DNA of 45,300 bases from an uncultured Bacteroidales bacterium (GCA_902779315.1 CACZBC010000014.1:1-45300), one strand, 5' to 3'. Numbered from the stretch's first letter, positions 1 through 8,717 are shown. Translations and numbers: made by a program. The notes: generated from the sequence alone by a model not told the origin.

Positions 1-664
1 GAATTTCCTTCTTTTTCTTAAAGGATAAAATACTCTTGTTCTTCATAAGTTAATACATTTATTGTTCCTAAATGTGTCAACCTATTTCAGTATAAGACAC
101 GAAAACGAGACAGGCATTGTGTCTTATATATATAATAAATTATCACAATGACTTAATAATAAAGTATAAAAAATGCACTTCTAGTTCTCTCAAAAACTGG
201 TGTTGCTTTTGTTGCATTTGTTGCATTTGTGGAAAATACGAAAATTCGACTCTTTTTCATGCCAAATAGAATTGCCTGTCTTGGTACGAAATCCAGAACC
301 CCCGGGAAACCCCTCTAATTTGCCCCAGAATCGCTTCAAATGTCTCCGACGTACATTTATACCACCGAGGCAAAAACTTGCGCTCTACGGCGCCTTAAAA
401 CGAGCCTTTAAAATTCATGAATTTTACTATTCGCATTTTGCCCCATCCTGCAGACTGATAAACTGACAAATCCGACAAGTGGTCCGGAAACGGCAAATTA
501 CACATTATGCATACAATATGCATGTTTTATGCAAGATTCTTCTTCCCGCAAAATGCAAGTTCCCCCAAAAAGAATCCGAATGGGATGAATTATTTCGATA
601 CGAAAGTATAGTAGATATTGTATAAATTAATAAATTTGCATATCGAACTGAAAAAAACATAGTC
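1..664. other. Left-edge non-coding region with palindromes and short repeats
   Basis: I see no convincing gene here. Visible structure: a perfect 10-bp inverted repeat TATAAGACAC/GTGTCTTATA (91-100 and 119-128, 18-nt loop) followed by an AT-rich tract, possibly a terminator of a gene beyond the left edge; three tandem copies of a 9-bp unit TGTTGCWTT (201-227); a 9-bp direct repeat TTTGCCCCA (319-327 and 437-445); an 18-bp perfect palindrome centred on TTCATGAA (409-426); and ATGCATA/TATGCAT (507-513 and 517-523, 3-nt spacer). An 88-codon open frame at 200-466 looks fortuitous. The last part holds the promoter of the downstream lipoprotein gene. Confidence 0.5.
631..638 (+). promoter_or_regulatory. 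Bacteroidetes -7 box upstream of the DUF4251 gene
   Basis: TAAATTTG fits the Bacteroidetes -7 consensus TAnnTTTG, 26 nt before the ATG at 665. No good -33 TTTG is present at the expected 19-21 nt spacing, so this is a half-supported promoter. Confidence 0.4.
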
Positions 665-1144
665 ATGAAACTGTACAAGATTATAGTCGGGGCATTTTTT
701 GTGCTGTTAGCCGTGGGATGTGCCAGCCCCAAGTCTGCTGAAAAGGCTGCAGAGACTCAAAAAGCTGTGGCGGAAGCACTTGCGAACAGGCATCTGCGCA
801 TAGAAATCCGCTCGATGAATCCGTTCCGCTATGCCTCCAGGACGGTTTCCTACGGCTTCTATCTGGCCATCAATGGCGACACATTGGAGAGCCGTCTGCC
901 CTATATGGGACAAGTGCATCAGTCGACTGCCATCTCCTCTGACGGACTGAACTTCGATGCGACAATCATCGGCTACAACGAGACGCGCCCCAAGAAGGAC
1001 CTGACGCGAATAGAACTGAATGTACGGACGCGCGAGGACCTATACCACTACATCGTGGAGGTTTACGACTCAGGTTCGGCCTACATCCGCGTTCGCGCCC
1101 AAAATCGCGACAGCATCAGCTTCGACGGCAATGTCAGCCTGTAA
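665..1144 (+). CDS. DUF4251 family lipoprotein
   Basis: A 159-residue predicted lipoprotein. A short basic start and hydrophobic stretch lead to the lipobox LAVGC, with lipidation Cys19. A helical Ala/Glu/Lys-rich linker (about 20-40) follows, then a beta-rich domain with the family-like pattern R..Y..Y.F.L.INGD.L.S.LPYMG (about 55-83). This resembles DUF4251, a Bacteroidetes family of unknown function that probably faces the periplasm or outer-membrane inner leaflet. The gene is monocistronic and converges on the MFS gene with only 7 bp between the stops, so no room exists for a classical terminator. Its molecular role cannot be read from the sequence. Confidence 0.8.
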   Translation: MKLYKIIVGAFFVLLAVGCASPKSAEKAAETQKAVAEALANRHLRIEIRSMNPFRYASRTVSYGFYLAINGDTLESRLPYMGQVHQSTAISSDGLNFDATIIGYNETRPKKDLTRIELNVRTREDLYHYIVEVYDSGSAYIRVRAQNRDSISFDGNVSL

Positions 1145-1151
1145 GAGGGGG

Positions 1152-2324
1152 TTATCGGAGACGATTGCGAAGGAAATGCTGGCGAGCAAGGGCAAAATAG
1201 AGCACAACTCCGCCCAAATTACCTATCCAAGCCAGCCAAAATGCCGCTCCATAAGAGAAAAACTCGGCTACTACACCACCCAAAATGATGCCAAGACCAA
1301 CACCTGTCTCCCAAGCTGTGAAGAGTGTACTGTTGGCCGTTCCCCGTTGTGAATTTGGAGCCAGATTGATGAACATAGTCTGGAAGGCCGGGAACATGTG
1401 TCCGTTGCCCAAACCCACGATGAATGCGGCTCCGTAGAAGCCCCATGCATTGTGGAATGCTGCGAAGACGAGATATCCGATGAGCGAGATGATGACTCCG
1501 CTGGTAGCGTTCTCAGTAACCCTGCCTTTCCTCAGTCCTCGCGCTCCAACAAGTCGGCTCGAAATGAGGCCCACACATAGCAGGGTGAAGAAGAGTCCTG
1601 TGCCTGTTGTGATGCCAAGTTCTTCCTTCGCATAGATGGCGATATAGGTGCTCACAACACCATAGGAGAAGCTGTAGAGCGCGATGCAGAGCGCTTCTGG
1701 CATGCCCTTGAGCAGAATGAAACGGTCGAGGGAGACAGGCGTTTTGAGCTCAACAAGCGGACGATGCTTGAGCTTCAAAGTGCTGTTGATGAAAAAGCCG
1801 ATGCTGGCTGTCAGAAGCGAGATGAGGAAGATAAGGTCGTAGTTGTGCGTCCATTGATAGATGAGCATTCCGATGGTGGGAGCGATGGCAGTACCCAGAT
1901 TGTTGCTCAAACCGTAATAGCCTATACCTTCTGCTCTTCTGCTCGAAGGCAGCACATCGATGGCGACAGTACTGTTGGCAACCGTTGTGGCCCCCATGGG
2001 AGCGCCGTGAAGGGTGCGTAGGATGCAGAAAAAGAGTAGGGAACCTGCCACCAGATAACCTCCGAAGAACAAGGCAAAAAGGCCGTAGCAGACGAGCAAC
2101 ACAAGCTTGCGAGGGAAGGAATCGACAAGAAAGCCGCTGAAGGGACGAATCAGCAAAGCCGTCAAAGCATAACCGCTCAGCACCATTCCTGTCTGGTCTT
2201 TCGTAGCGCCAAACACTTCGCTCAGATAAAGCGGAAAGAGGGGAGTGACAACCATGAAAGAGAAGTAGAGCGTGAAATTGGCGCTCCAGGCTTTCAGGTA
2301 GTTGGCATTCCAGAGTTTATCCAT
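1152..2324 (-). CDS. MFS transporter (12-TM, probable exporter)
   Basis: A 390-residue major facilitator superfamily protein with about 12 hydrophobic segments. The N-terminal half carries an MFS-like loop after TM2 (SGFLVDSFPRKLV, about 63-75), and the central basic loop (about 182-200) separates the two six-helix bundles. The substrate cannot be told from the sequence. Its ATG overlaps the stop of thrA by one base (TAATG), which implies translational coupling. An inference from context is export of an aspartate-family amino acid or an intermediate, but drug- or sugar-efflux members of the superfamily look similar. It stands where thrB/thrC are often found in relatives; neither is present here. 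Confidence 0.85.
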   Translation of the reverse strand: MDKLWNANYLKAWSANFTLYFSFMVVTPLFPLYLSEVFGATKDQTGMVLSGYALTALLIRPFSGFLVDSFPRKLVLLVCYGLFALFFGGYLVAGSLLFFCILRTLHGAPMGATTVANSTVAIDVLPSSRRAEGIGYYGLSNNLGTAIAPTIGMLIYQWTHNYDLIFLISLLTASIGFFINSTLKLKHRPLVELKTPVSLDRFILLKGMPEALCIALYSFSYGVVSTYIAIYAKEELGITTGTGLFFTLLCVGLISSRLVGARGLRKGRVTENATSGVIISLIGYLVFAAFHNAWGFYGAAFIVGLGNGHMFPAFQTMFINLAPNSQRGTANSTLFTAWETGVGLGIILGGVVAEFFSYGAAFWLAWIGNLGGVVLYFALARQHFLRNRLR

Positions 2325-4747
2325 TACGCCAAACTCATGATATCGGCAAATACGCCTGCAGCCGTTACGCTGGCTCCAGCTCCGTAGCCCTGAATGAGCA
2401 TCGGATATTCGCGATAGCGCTCTGTTGTGAGCAGAACAATGTTGTTGCTGCCCTCAAGCTTGTAGAAGGAATGGTCGCTGTCAAACTCCTGGAGCGAAAC
2501 GCTGGCTTTCCCGTTCTCCAGCTTGGCTACGAAACGCCAAACTTTCTTCTGTGCCTCGAGTTGCTGACGACGCGACTCGAATTCAGCATCGAGGGAAGGC
2601 AGGTTCTGCCAGAACGCTTCGAGCGATCCGTCGAAGAACGACTGAGGAATGAAGAGCTTGGCCTCCACATCTTCCTGGCTGATTTCATAACCAGCCTCGC
2701 GCGACAGGATAACGAGCTTGCGGATAACATCCTTTCCGCTCAAATCGATGCGAGGATCAGGCTCGCTATAACCTCTTTCCTTAGCCAGACGAACTGTTTC
2801 GCTGAAAGGAATGTCGCGACTGATTGTGTTAAAGATAAAGTTTAATGTTCCACTCAGAACCGCCTCAATCTTAAGTATTTTATCGCCAGAGTTACAGAGG
2901 TCATTGATGGTTCGGATGATGGGAAGTCCTGCTCCGACATTCGTCTCGAAGAGGAACTTGACGCCTCGTTTCTGGCTCGTCTCTTTCAGGAGCCTGTAGT
3001 TGGCAAAGTCGCTACTTGCAGCAATCTTGTTGGCGGCGACGACATTGATGTTGTGGTCCAGGAAATCGGCATAGAGGCTGGCAACTTCAGGACTCGCTGT
3101 GCAATCGACGAAGACGCTGTTGAAGATGTTCATGCCGATGACTTCATCGTGAAGGCGCTGGATATTGCTCTTGGGCGAAGCGGCAAGTTGCTCGCGATAG
3201 TTCTCCAGATTGATGCCTTCGCGCGTGAACATAGCATTGTGTCCGCTTGCAATACCCACAACATTGAGCTTAAGCCGCAATTCCTGCTTCAGCTTTTCCT
3301 GTTGTTGACGAATCTGCTCCAAAAGGCTTCCGCCAACAGTTCCGACACCACAAACGAAGAGGTTAAGCACCTGATATTCAGAGAGGAAGAAGGAGTCGTG
3401 AATGACATTGAGGGCTTTGCGAAGGAAGTCCTGCTTGATGACGAAGGAGATGTTGGTCTCGCTGGCACCCTGAGCAAAAGCTATGACGCTAATACCCGAA
3501 CGGCCCAAGGTTCCGAAGAGCTTGCCCGCAATACCAGGAACATGCTTCATGTTCTCGCCCACGATGGCGACTGTGGCAAGACCTCTGTCGGTATGCATGG
3601 GGAACATCGAACCGTCCTCGATTTCCTTCTGAAACTCAAGGTTAAGAACGCGACAAGCTTCGTCTGCATCTTCGTCCTGAACACCAAGAGTGGTGCTGTT
3701 TTCACTGGATGCCTGGCTGACCATAAAGACGCTGATTCCGTTGTCTGCGAGGCAAGTGAAGATGCGACGGTTGACACCAATCACACCCACCATAGACAGA
3801 CCTGCAACTGTGATGAGCGTAGTGCCCTTGATGCTGGAGATGCCTTTGATGCTCCTCGAATCGTTCTTCACCTCGTCCTTGATGATAGAACCTGGTGCAT
3901 CAGGGTTGAAGGTGTTCTTGACGAGAATGGGGATGTGCTTGATGCAGACAGGATAAATCGTTGGAGGATAGATGACTTTCGCTCCGAAGTTGCAGAGCTC
4001 CATCGCTTCGACATAACTCAGCTCTGGAATGACATAAGCGGAACTGATGACCTTGGGGTCTGCTGTCATGAAGCCGTCCACATCAGTCCAAATCTCCAAA
4101 ACGCTTGCTTCCAAAGCCGCTGCAATAATGCTGGCAGTATAGTCGCTGCCACCCCTTCCCAGGTTCGTCGTCTCGCCACTCTCGACATCGGTACTGATGA
4201 AACCTCCAACGACGCTAACCTTCGGCATTTTCTGCCAAGTCTTGCGAACAAGATTGTTGGTCAGCTCACGAACCAAACGGTTCTTTCCTGCCTTGAACTC
4301 GGTCTTGATGAACTCGCGGCTGTCAAACCACTCTGCATCCTCGATGAGTGCAGCAACTATCTGGCTGCTAATGCGTTCGCCATAAGAAACAATGGCAGCT
4401 TGCGTCTTTGGACTAAGGTCGTGAATGAGATAAACGCCCTGATAAATGCTGCGCAACTCTTCGAGCAGGCTGCATACTGCAGCCGAGAGTTTGTCGCGCT
4501 TCTCGCCAGCAGGAATGATGCCGTTTATCATCTCTTCATGGCGCGCCTTTATCTCCTCGAACGACTCTTGATAGAGAGGATTGCCCTCAACAGCCATCAA
4601 GCTCGTCCTGATGAGTTTATCTGTGATTCCGCCAAGAGCGCTAACCACGACGATAACGGGCTCTGATTGTCTTTCGACAATCTTCTTCACACTCAGTATG
4701 CTATCTACAGAACCGACTGAAGTTCCGCCAAACTTTATTACTTTCAT
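2324..4747 (-). CDS. thrA: Bifunctional aspartokinase / homoserine dehydrogenase
   Basis: This 807-residue cytosolic enzyme catalyses the first and third steps of the aspartate pathway: phosphorylation of L-aspartate, and NAD(P)H reduction of aspartate semialdehyde to homoserine. The aspartokinase domain (about 1-290) shows KFGGTSVGS (5-13), VVSALGGITD (34-43) and NLGRGGSDYTA (195-205). Two ACT-type regulatory domains occupy about 305-455 (QASSENSTTLGV, QGASETNISFVI), so feedback inhibition, probably by threonine, is expected from the family. The homoserine dehydrogenase starts with the Rossmann motif GVGTVG (467-472) and carries NVVAANKIA and the L.GTLNFI..T segment downstream. The length matches the usual fused form (about 810). 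It is the first gene of a two-gene operon with the MFS transporter and has a TACCTTTG promoter box upstream. Confidence 0.96.
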   Translation of the reverse strand: MKVIKFGGTSVGSVDSILSVKKIVERQSEPVIVVVSALGGITDKLIRTSLMAVEGNPLYQESFEEIKARHEEMINGIIPAGEKRDKLSAAVCSLLEELRSIYQGVYLIHDLSPKTQAAIVSYGERISSQIVAALIEDAEWFDSREFIKTEFKAGKNRLVRELTNNLVRKTWQKMPKVSVVGGFISTDVESGETTNLGRGGSDYTASIIAAALEASVLEIWTDVDGFMTADPKVISSAYVIPELSYVEAMELCNFGAKVIYPPTIYPVCIKHIPILVKNTFNPDAPGSIIKDEVKNDSRSIKGISSIKGTTLITVAGLSMVGVIGVNRRIFTCLADNGISVFMVSQASSENSTTLGVQDEDADEACRVLNLEFQKEIEDGSMFPMHTDRGLATVAIVGENMKHVPGIAGKLFGTLGRSGISVIAFAQGASETNISFVIKQDFLRKALNVIHDSFFLSEYQVLNLFVCGVGTVGGSLLEQIRQQQEKLKQELRLKLNVVGIASGHNAMFTREGINLENYREQLAASPKSNIQRLHDEVIGMNIFNSVFVDCTASPEVASLYADFLDHNINVVAANKIAASSDFANYRLLKETSQKRGVKFLFETNVGAGLPIIRTINDLCNSGDKILKIEAVLSGTLNFIFNTISRDIPFSETVRLAKERGYSEPDPRIDLSGKDVIRKLVILSREAGYEISQEDVEAKLFIPQSFFDGSLEAFWQNLPSLDAEFESRRQQLEAQKKVWRFVAKLENGKASVSLQEFDSDHSFYKLEGSNNIVLLTTERYREYPMLIQGYGAGASVTAAGVFADIMSLA

Positions 4748-4771
4748 CCTTGTCTATTAGCAATTCGCGTG

Positions 4772-4779
4772 CAAAGGTA
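4772..4779 (-). promoter_or_regulatory. -7 promoter box of thrA
   Basis: On the minus strand the sequence reads TACCTTTG, a good match to TAnnTTTG, 25 nt before the thrA ATG. The position where a -33 element would lie falls inside the CATAATT heptamer repeat, and no clear TTTG is seen there. The extended context GTACCTTTGCACGC also occurs before nusB. Confidence 0.6.
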
Positions 4780-4782
4780 CAA

Positions 4783-4817
4783 AATAATTCATAATTCATA
4801 ATTCATAATTCATAAAT
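4783..4817. repeat. Heptanucleotide tandem repeat (CATAATT)
   Basis: Five consecutive 7-bp units, AATAATT, three times CATAATT, and CATAAAT, lie between the divergent thrA and COG2509 promoters. The expected -33 positions of both promoters fall inside this tract, so a change of copy number would alter sequence upstream of both -7 boxes. Whether it varies is unknown. Confidence 0.8.
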
Positions 4818-4823
4818 ATTTTA

Positions 4824-4831
4824 TACTTTTG
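4824..4831 (+). promoter_or_regulatory. -7 promoter box of the COG2509 dehydrogenase gene
   Basis: TACTTTTG matches TAnnTTTG and lies 29 nt before the chosen ATG at 4860. The -33 region lies in the heptamer repeat and is not well conserved. Confidence 0.5.
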
Positions 4832-4840
4832 CACTGAAAT

Positions 4841-4868
4841 GGTCAATGGTCAATGGTGAATGGTCAAT
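4841..4868 (+). repeat. Heptanucleotide tandem repeat (GGTCAAT) across the start codon
   Basis: Four 7-bp units (GGTCAAT, GGTCAAT, GGTGAAT, GGTCAAT) span the 5' UTR and start codon of the following gene. Each junction creates an ATG (4839, 4846, 4853, 4860). Only the last opens the long reading frame; the 4839 ATG is in the same frame but stops at a TGA after six codons. No Shine-Dalgarno sequence is recognisable. Confidence 0.75.
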
Positions 4869-6473
4869 GAATTGAACTTGCGAATTCTGCCGCAACAAGC
4901 ATACAACGAGCAGAGCATCCTGGCTTACCTTCGACAGGAAAAAGGCATCAAAGCCGATGCTGTTCGAGTGGTTCGACGCAGCATAGACGCCCGTCAACGC
5001 ACCATTTTCGTCAACCTGACCATAAGGGCTTATGTTGGCGAAGAACCTCCTTTGACGGACTTCGAACCCTATATCTACAAAGATGTTAGCGAGCGTCCTT
5101 CTGTCATAGTGGTCGGGGCTGGTCCAGGCGGATTGTTTGCGGCTCTGCGTCTCATAGAACTTGGCTTCAAACCTATTGTTGTGGAGCGAGGAAAGGATGT
5201 TCGCGAGCGCAAGAAAGACATTGCCCGCATCAGGCCAGAGCAGCGAGTCGACCCGGAAAGCAACTACAGCTTTGGCGAGGGTGGGGCAGGAGCTTATAGC
5301 GACGGAAAGCTTTACACCAGAAGCAAGAAGCGAGGCAATACAGACCGCATCCTGCAAATCTTCGTCCAGCACGGAGCCAGCCCGTCCATCCTCTCCGATG
5401 CCCATCCTCATATAGGCACAGACCGCCTTCCTCGCGTCATTGAGAATATGCGCAACACCATTCTAAGTTGTGGCGGCGAGGTCCACTTCCAGACAAAGAT
5501 GACGAGACTCTTGATTGAAAATTCAAAATCGAATATTGAAAGGCGCATCGTTGGCATTGAGGTAATGAAACAAGACAATTCTCAATCTTCAACTTTCAAT
5601 ATTCAATCTTCTGCCGTCATCCTTGCAACAGGTCATTCGGCCAGAGATGTTTATCGCCATCTTGCAGAAAATGGCATAGAGATTGAAGCGAAAGGACTCG
5701 CAATAGGTGTCCGTCTGGAGCATCCAGCTCACCTCATCGACCAGATACAATATCACTCCAAACAAGGGCGGGGAAAATGGTTGCCTGCAGCGGAATACAG
5801 TCTTGTCACACAAGTTCAAGGTCGAGGCGTATACAGCTTCTGCATGTGTCCAGGAGGTTTCGTAGTCCCAGCTGCAAGCGGTCCTGAGCAAGTTGTCGTG
5901 AACGGCATGAGCCCTTCGAATCGGAATGGCCGTTGGAGCAATAGCGGAATGGTAGTGGAGATCAGACCTGAAGACTATAAAGAATTCAAAATTGATAAAT
6001 TCAAAAATCAAAATCCGTCCCTTTCCCTTCTTTATCTTCAAGAGGAACTCGAACGCCAATGTTGGCTGCAGGCAAATCGTTTGCAAACTGCTCCGGCACA
6101 AAGGATGACGGACTTCGTGAATGGCAGGCTCTCGGCCGACCTGAACGAGTCCTCCTATGCTCCAGGTTTGATTGCAAGCCCGCTCCACTTCTGGATGCCA
6201 GAGTTCATCAGCAGCCGACTTCGCGAAGCTTTCAAGTTGTGGGGAAAGCAGAAGCACGGCTTCCTGACTAGCGAAGCTACCGTCATCGGAATCGAGACGC
6301 GAACCAGCAGTCCCGTCCGCATTCTTCGCGACAATGAGACCTTGCAGCACATTCGCATCGAAGGCCTCTTCCCTTGTGGCGAAGGAGCAGGTTATGCAGG
6401 AGGCATAGTTAGTGCAGGCGTCGATGGAGAGCGCTGTGCCGAATCCGCTGCAACTTACCTGACAAGACGCTAA
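4860..6473 (+). CDS. FAD-dependent dehydrogenase (COG2509 family)
   Basis: A 537-residue predicted cytosolic flavoprotein. After an N-terminal region of about 80 residues comes a Rossmann FAD-binding motif VVGAGPGGLFAALRLIE (about 84-100), a VVERG motif, and the family signature YSFGEGGAGAYSDGKLYTR (about 136-154). A second dinucleotide-binding segment AVILATGHSARDVY lies near 250-263, and the C-terminal motif LFPCGEGAGYAGGIVSAGVDGERCAE closes the fold. This is the uncharacterised NAD(FAD)-utilising dehydrogenase family COG2509; its substrate is unknown. Three AT-rich low-complexity insertions interrupt the protein in frame (about residues 219-227, 239-250 and 375-388), giving Asn/Ser/Lys-rich loops unlike the GC-richer flanks. 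The start at 4860 is the first ATG in the heptamer repeat that opens the frame; a later start is possible. Confidence 0.85.
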   Translation: MVNELNLRILPQQAYNEQSILAYLRQEKGIKADAVRVVRRSIDARQRTIFVNLTIRAYVGEEPPLTDFEPYIYKDVSERPSVIVVGAGPGGLFAALRLIELGFKPIVVERGKDVRERKKDIARIRPEQRVDPESNYSFGEGGAGAYSDGKLYTRSKKRGNTDRILQIFVQHGASPSILSDAHPHIGTDRLPRVIENMRNTILSCGGEVHFQTKMTRLLIENSKSNIERRIVGIEVMKQDNSQSSTFNIQSSAVILATGHSARDVYRHLAENGIEIEAKGLAIGVRLEHPAHLIDQIQYHSKQGRGKWLPAAEYSLVTQVQGRGVYSFCMCPGGFVVPAASGPEQVVVNGMSPSNRNGRWSNSGMVVEIRPEDYKEFKIDKFKNQNPSLSLLYLQEELERQCWLQANRLQTAPAQRMTDFVNGRLSADLNESSYAPGLIASPLHFWMPEFISSRLREAFKLWGKQKHGFLTSEATVIGIETRTSSPVRILRDNETLQHIRIEGLFPCGEGAGYAGGIVSAGVDGERCAESAATYLTRR

Positions 6474-6490
6474 CCCATCACATCCGAGAA

Positions 6491-6620
6491 CATCACACTA
6501 GTAAATTGCAAACGTCACACTAGTAAATCGCAAACGTCACACTAGTAAATCGCAAACGTCGCACTAGTAAATTGCAAACGTCGCACTAGTAAATCGCCAA
6601 CGTCACACTAGATGTTTTGC
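6491..6620. repeat. 22-bp tandem array 1 (six units)
   Basis: ACTAGT or ACTAGA begins at 6497, 6519, 6541, 6563, 6585 and 6607, exactly 22 bp apart. On + each unit reads ACTAGTAAAT, then YGCAAACGTC, then RC; the last copy diverges. The array fills the gap between the convergent COG2509 gene and the sialate O-acetylesterase gene and ends 3 bp from the latter's stop. Positions 6510-6557 are identical, in inverted orientation, to 14276-14323 in array 2. It has no coding potential and no CRISPR-like unique spacers. Confidence 0.92.
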
Positions 6621-6623
6621 TTC

Positions 6624-8717
6624 TTACTTAATGTCGTTCCAATCGTCGGTTCTGAATGGGCCTACAGGAAGCCCTGAAACAGTCCTGAGAGTGCATTCAG
6701 GATTGTCGGCCCAACCATAGCGAACGGCAACAGGATGGGACACTTCAGGACTCTCCACAACTACAGGCCAACCGAAACGAATATTGTTGTCGTTTTGCGT
6801 ATAATAAGCCTTTGCAACGTGCCAAACATGGTCTGGACCTGCAATCGAAAAGCCCTTGATGTCCGAGTTCTCTGCCAACATATCGCTACCATAAGTGGGC
6901 ATGAACATGAGATGGGCTTTACCATCAACCACATTCATCTGACGGAACTCAGGAGCAGCACAGAACTCTTGTTCACCATAGGTTCTGTTGAGCGCAAGCA
7001 AAGCCAATCGGCGACCAACTTCTTGTTTGTTCTTCGGATGGATGTCATTTGCCATACCGATGTCGATGTTCACAGCCATTCCAACTCCATCGAGCCGTAA
7101 AGCCTTTCGTTGTGCTTCGCGAATAGCAGCCCAACCGGATTGAGGTTGCAGGTCTTTCCTTTGCAAGTAATTGGCAATCTGCACAAAGTAGAAGGGGATG
7201 GCTTTCGAATTGTACTGATAGAAACGGCGAGGTCCTTCTGGGGCTGGCTTGGGATAGGGAGTTACCTCAGAGTTCTTGTTGAAGCGAGCTTGCCAATCGA
7301 GAATCAAAGCCTGGAAGAGGCTCTCATACTGCACAGCTCTGCCCACATTCGAACATCCTTGATACCAAAGGAAACCACGAATGGGCATCGAGAGGAACGG
7401 AGCAACCATACTGTTGTAGAGACCGGCAGGATACCAGGCATTGTTGGGTGCCACTGGTTCCGTCATCTTCGGAGAACTGGTAATGTCTGCAGCAGCGACA
7501 CTGGCCCTCCACTTCCAATCGCCCGCAAGCGAGAGGACTGTGCTGCCGTTGTTAACGAGGAAATCCTTTGCATCCTTATAGAAGCCGCCATCGCCACCAG
7601 TATCATATACGCGAATAGTAAGTACATTCTTGCCGGCCTTCACCAACTTTCCTGGAACGGTATAGTTGCGATCGCGATTCCAGCCAGAATTCATACCGAT
7701 GCGCTGTCCATTCCAATAAGTGACGTCCTCGTCGTCGATGGCACCAAGCTCAAGCTTCAGGTCCTTGCCGGCAAGCGAAGCAGGAATGTCCACTTCCTTT
7801 CGCATCCAGACAATACCGTCGAAGTCCTTCAGTTCCTCAATCTTGCTCCAAGAACGCGGTTGTGTTGTTGACTTCCAACCGGAATCATTGAAATCCCTTG
7901 CAGCCCAAAGTGCTTTGTCGATTTGGCCTTTCTCGAGGCCTGCATCATTTCTATACACTTCCTGCATCCATTCGCGACGTTCGTCTTGATAGAGTTGATT
8001 GATTTTATCCTCATCGAAGCCTGTTGCAAAGAGCCTCTTGGCATGATCTTGGAAACCTATTACATTCTGCAGGGCCTCGAGGCTTGGCCAACTTTCGGCA
8101 GGCGTTCCACCCCAAGAACTGTTGACCACGCCAACTGCGATACCCAACTTCTCCGATACCTCGCGAGCAAAGAAATAAGCGGCAGCCGAGAACTCCGCAA
8201 CCATCTCAGGCGAGCAGACTGCCCAGCCTTTCGTATGGCCAAGGGGAACCTTTGTCTGAGGTGTATGGGCAACAACTTTCTCCACTTGGAACAAGCGAAT
8301 GAGAGGGTGATTGGCGTTGGCAACCTCCTGTTCGAAGTTGTTCACCATACCCCAACCTTTGACAGGCATTTCCATATTCGACTGACCACTGCAGAACCAC
8401 ACTTCGCCAGCCATCACATTCTCCAGCAGGAGCTTCTTACCATCGTCGAAGGTCAATGTGTAAGGTCCGCCAGCAGAAGGCACATTGAGGTCAAACTCAA
8501 AGGTTCCAGAGTTCTTGTCGGCAACAGCTTTCACAGTTTTCTTGTCCCACGATGCAGTTATCTTCACTGTAGCACCCTTCTTGGCCGTAGCCTGAAGGTG
8601 AACCTTGGTTTTCTGTTGAAGAACCATGTTCGAGGTCATCCATCCAGGCAGAACGACGTCGGCCCAGGTCATAGCAGCACAGAAAGCTGCTGTAAGGAAT
8701 AAAGAAAGACGTTTCAT
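6624..8717 (-). CDS. Secreted sialate O-acetylesterase (SGNH family)
   Basis: A 697-residue secreted or periplasmic esterase with a signal peptide (MKRLSLFLTAAFCAAMTWA). Block I of the SGNH fold is WFCSGQSNME with nucleophile Ser113; GVVNSSWGGTPAESW follows, and the catalytic Asp/His pair is in NDIHP (Asp558, His560). A galactose-binding-like jelly-roll domain is inserted at about 270-400 (WMRKEVDIPASLAGKDL, YWNGQRIG), which is the usual layout of bacterial sialic-acid-specific 9-O-acetylesterases. The family removes O-acetyl groups from sialic acids, although related enzymes act on other acetylated sugars. It is the last gene of the operon, 4 nt after the acyltransferase stop. No sialidase or nan genes are in the window, so the true substrate is open. 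Confidence 0.88.
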   Translation of the reverse strand: MKRLSLFLTAAFCAAMTWADVVLPGWMTSNMVLQQKTKVHLQATAKKGATVKITASWDKKTVKAVADKNSGTFEFDLNVPSAGGPYTLTFDDGKKLLLENVMAGEVWFCSGQSNMEMPVKGWGMVNNFEQEVANANHPLIRLFQVEKVVAHTPQTKVPLGHTKGWAVCSPEMVAEFSAAAYFFAREVSEKLGIAVGVVNSSWGGTPAESWPSLEALQNVIGFQDHAKRLFATGFDEDKINQLYQDERREWMQEVYRNDAGLEKGQIDKALWAARDFNDSGWKSTTQPRSWSKIEELKDFDGIVWMRKEVDIPASLAGKDLKLELGAIDDEDVTYWNGQRIGMNSGWNRDRNYTVPGKLVKAGKNVLTIRVYDTGGDGGFYKDAKDFLVNNGSTVLSLAGDWKWRASVAAADITSSPKMTEPVAPNNAWYPAGLYNSMVAPFLSMPIRGFLWYQGCSNVGRAVQYESLFQALILDWQARFNKNSEVTPYPKPAPEGPRRFYQYNSKAIPFYFVQIANYLQRKDLQPQSGWAAIREAQRKALRLDGVGMAVNIDIGMANDIHPKNKQEVGRRLALLALNRTYGEQEFCAAPEFRQMNVVDGKAHLMFMPTYGSDMLAENSDIKGFSIAGPDHVWHVAKAYYTQNDNNIRFGWPVVVESPEVSHPVAVRYGWADNPECTLRTVSGLPVGPFRTDDWNDIK

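Noticed and set aside
200-466. 88-codon open frame in the left-edge region
   Set aside because: It has low-complexity repeats at its start, no recognisable domain, no promoter box and a composition like the surrounding non-coding DNA.
3053-4666. 537-codon frame on + opposite thrA
   Set aside because: It is antisense to a clear fused enzyme and arises from codon bias; the protein has no recognisable motif.
6491-6620. CRISPR array
   Set aside because: The repeats are directly adjacent 22-bp units without unique spacers, and no cas genes are present.
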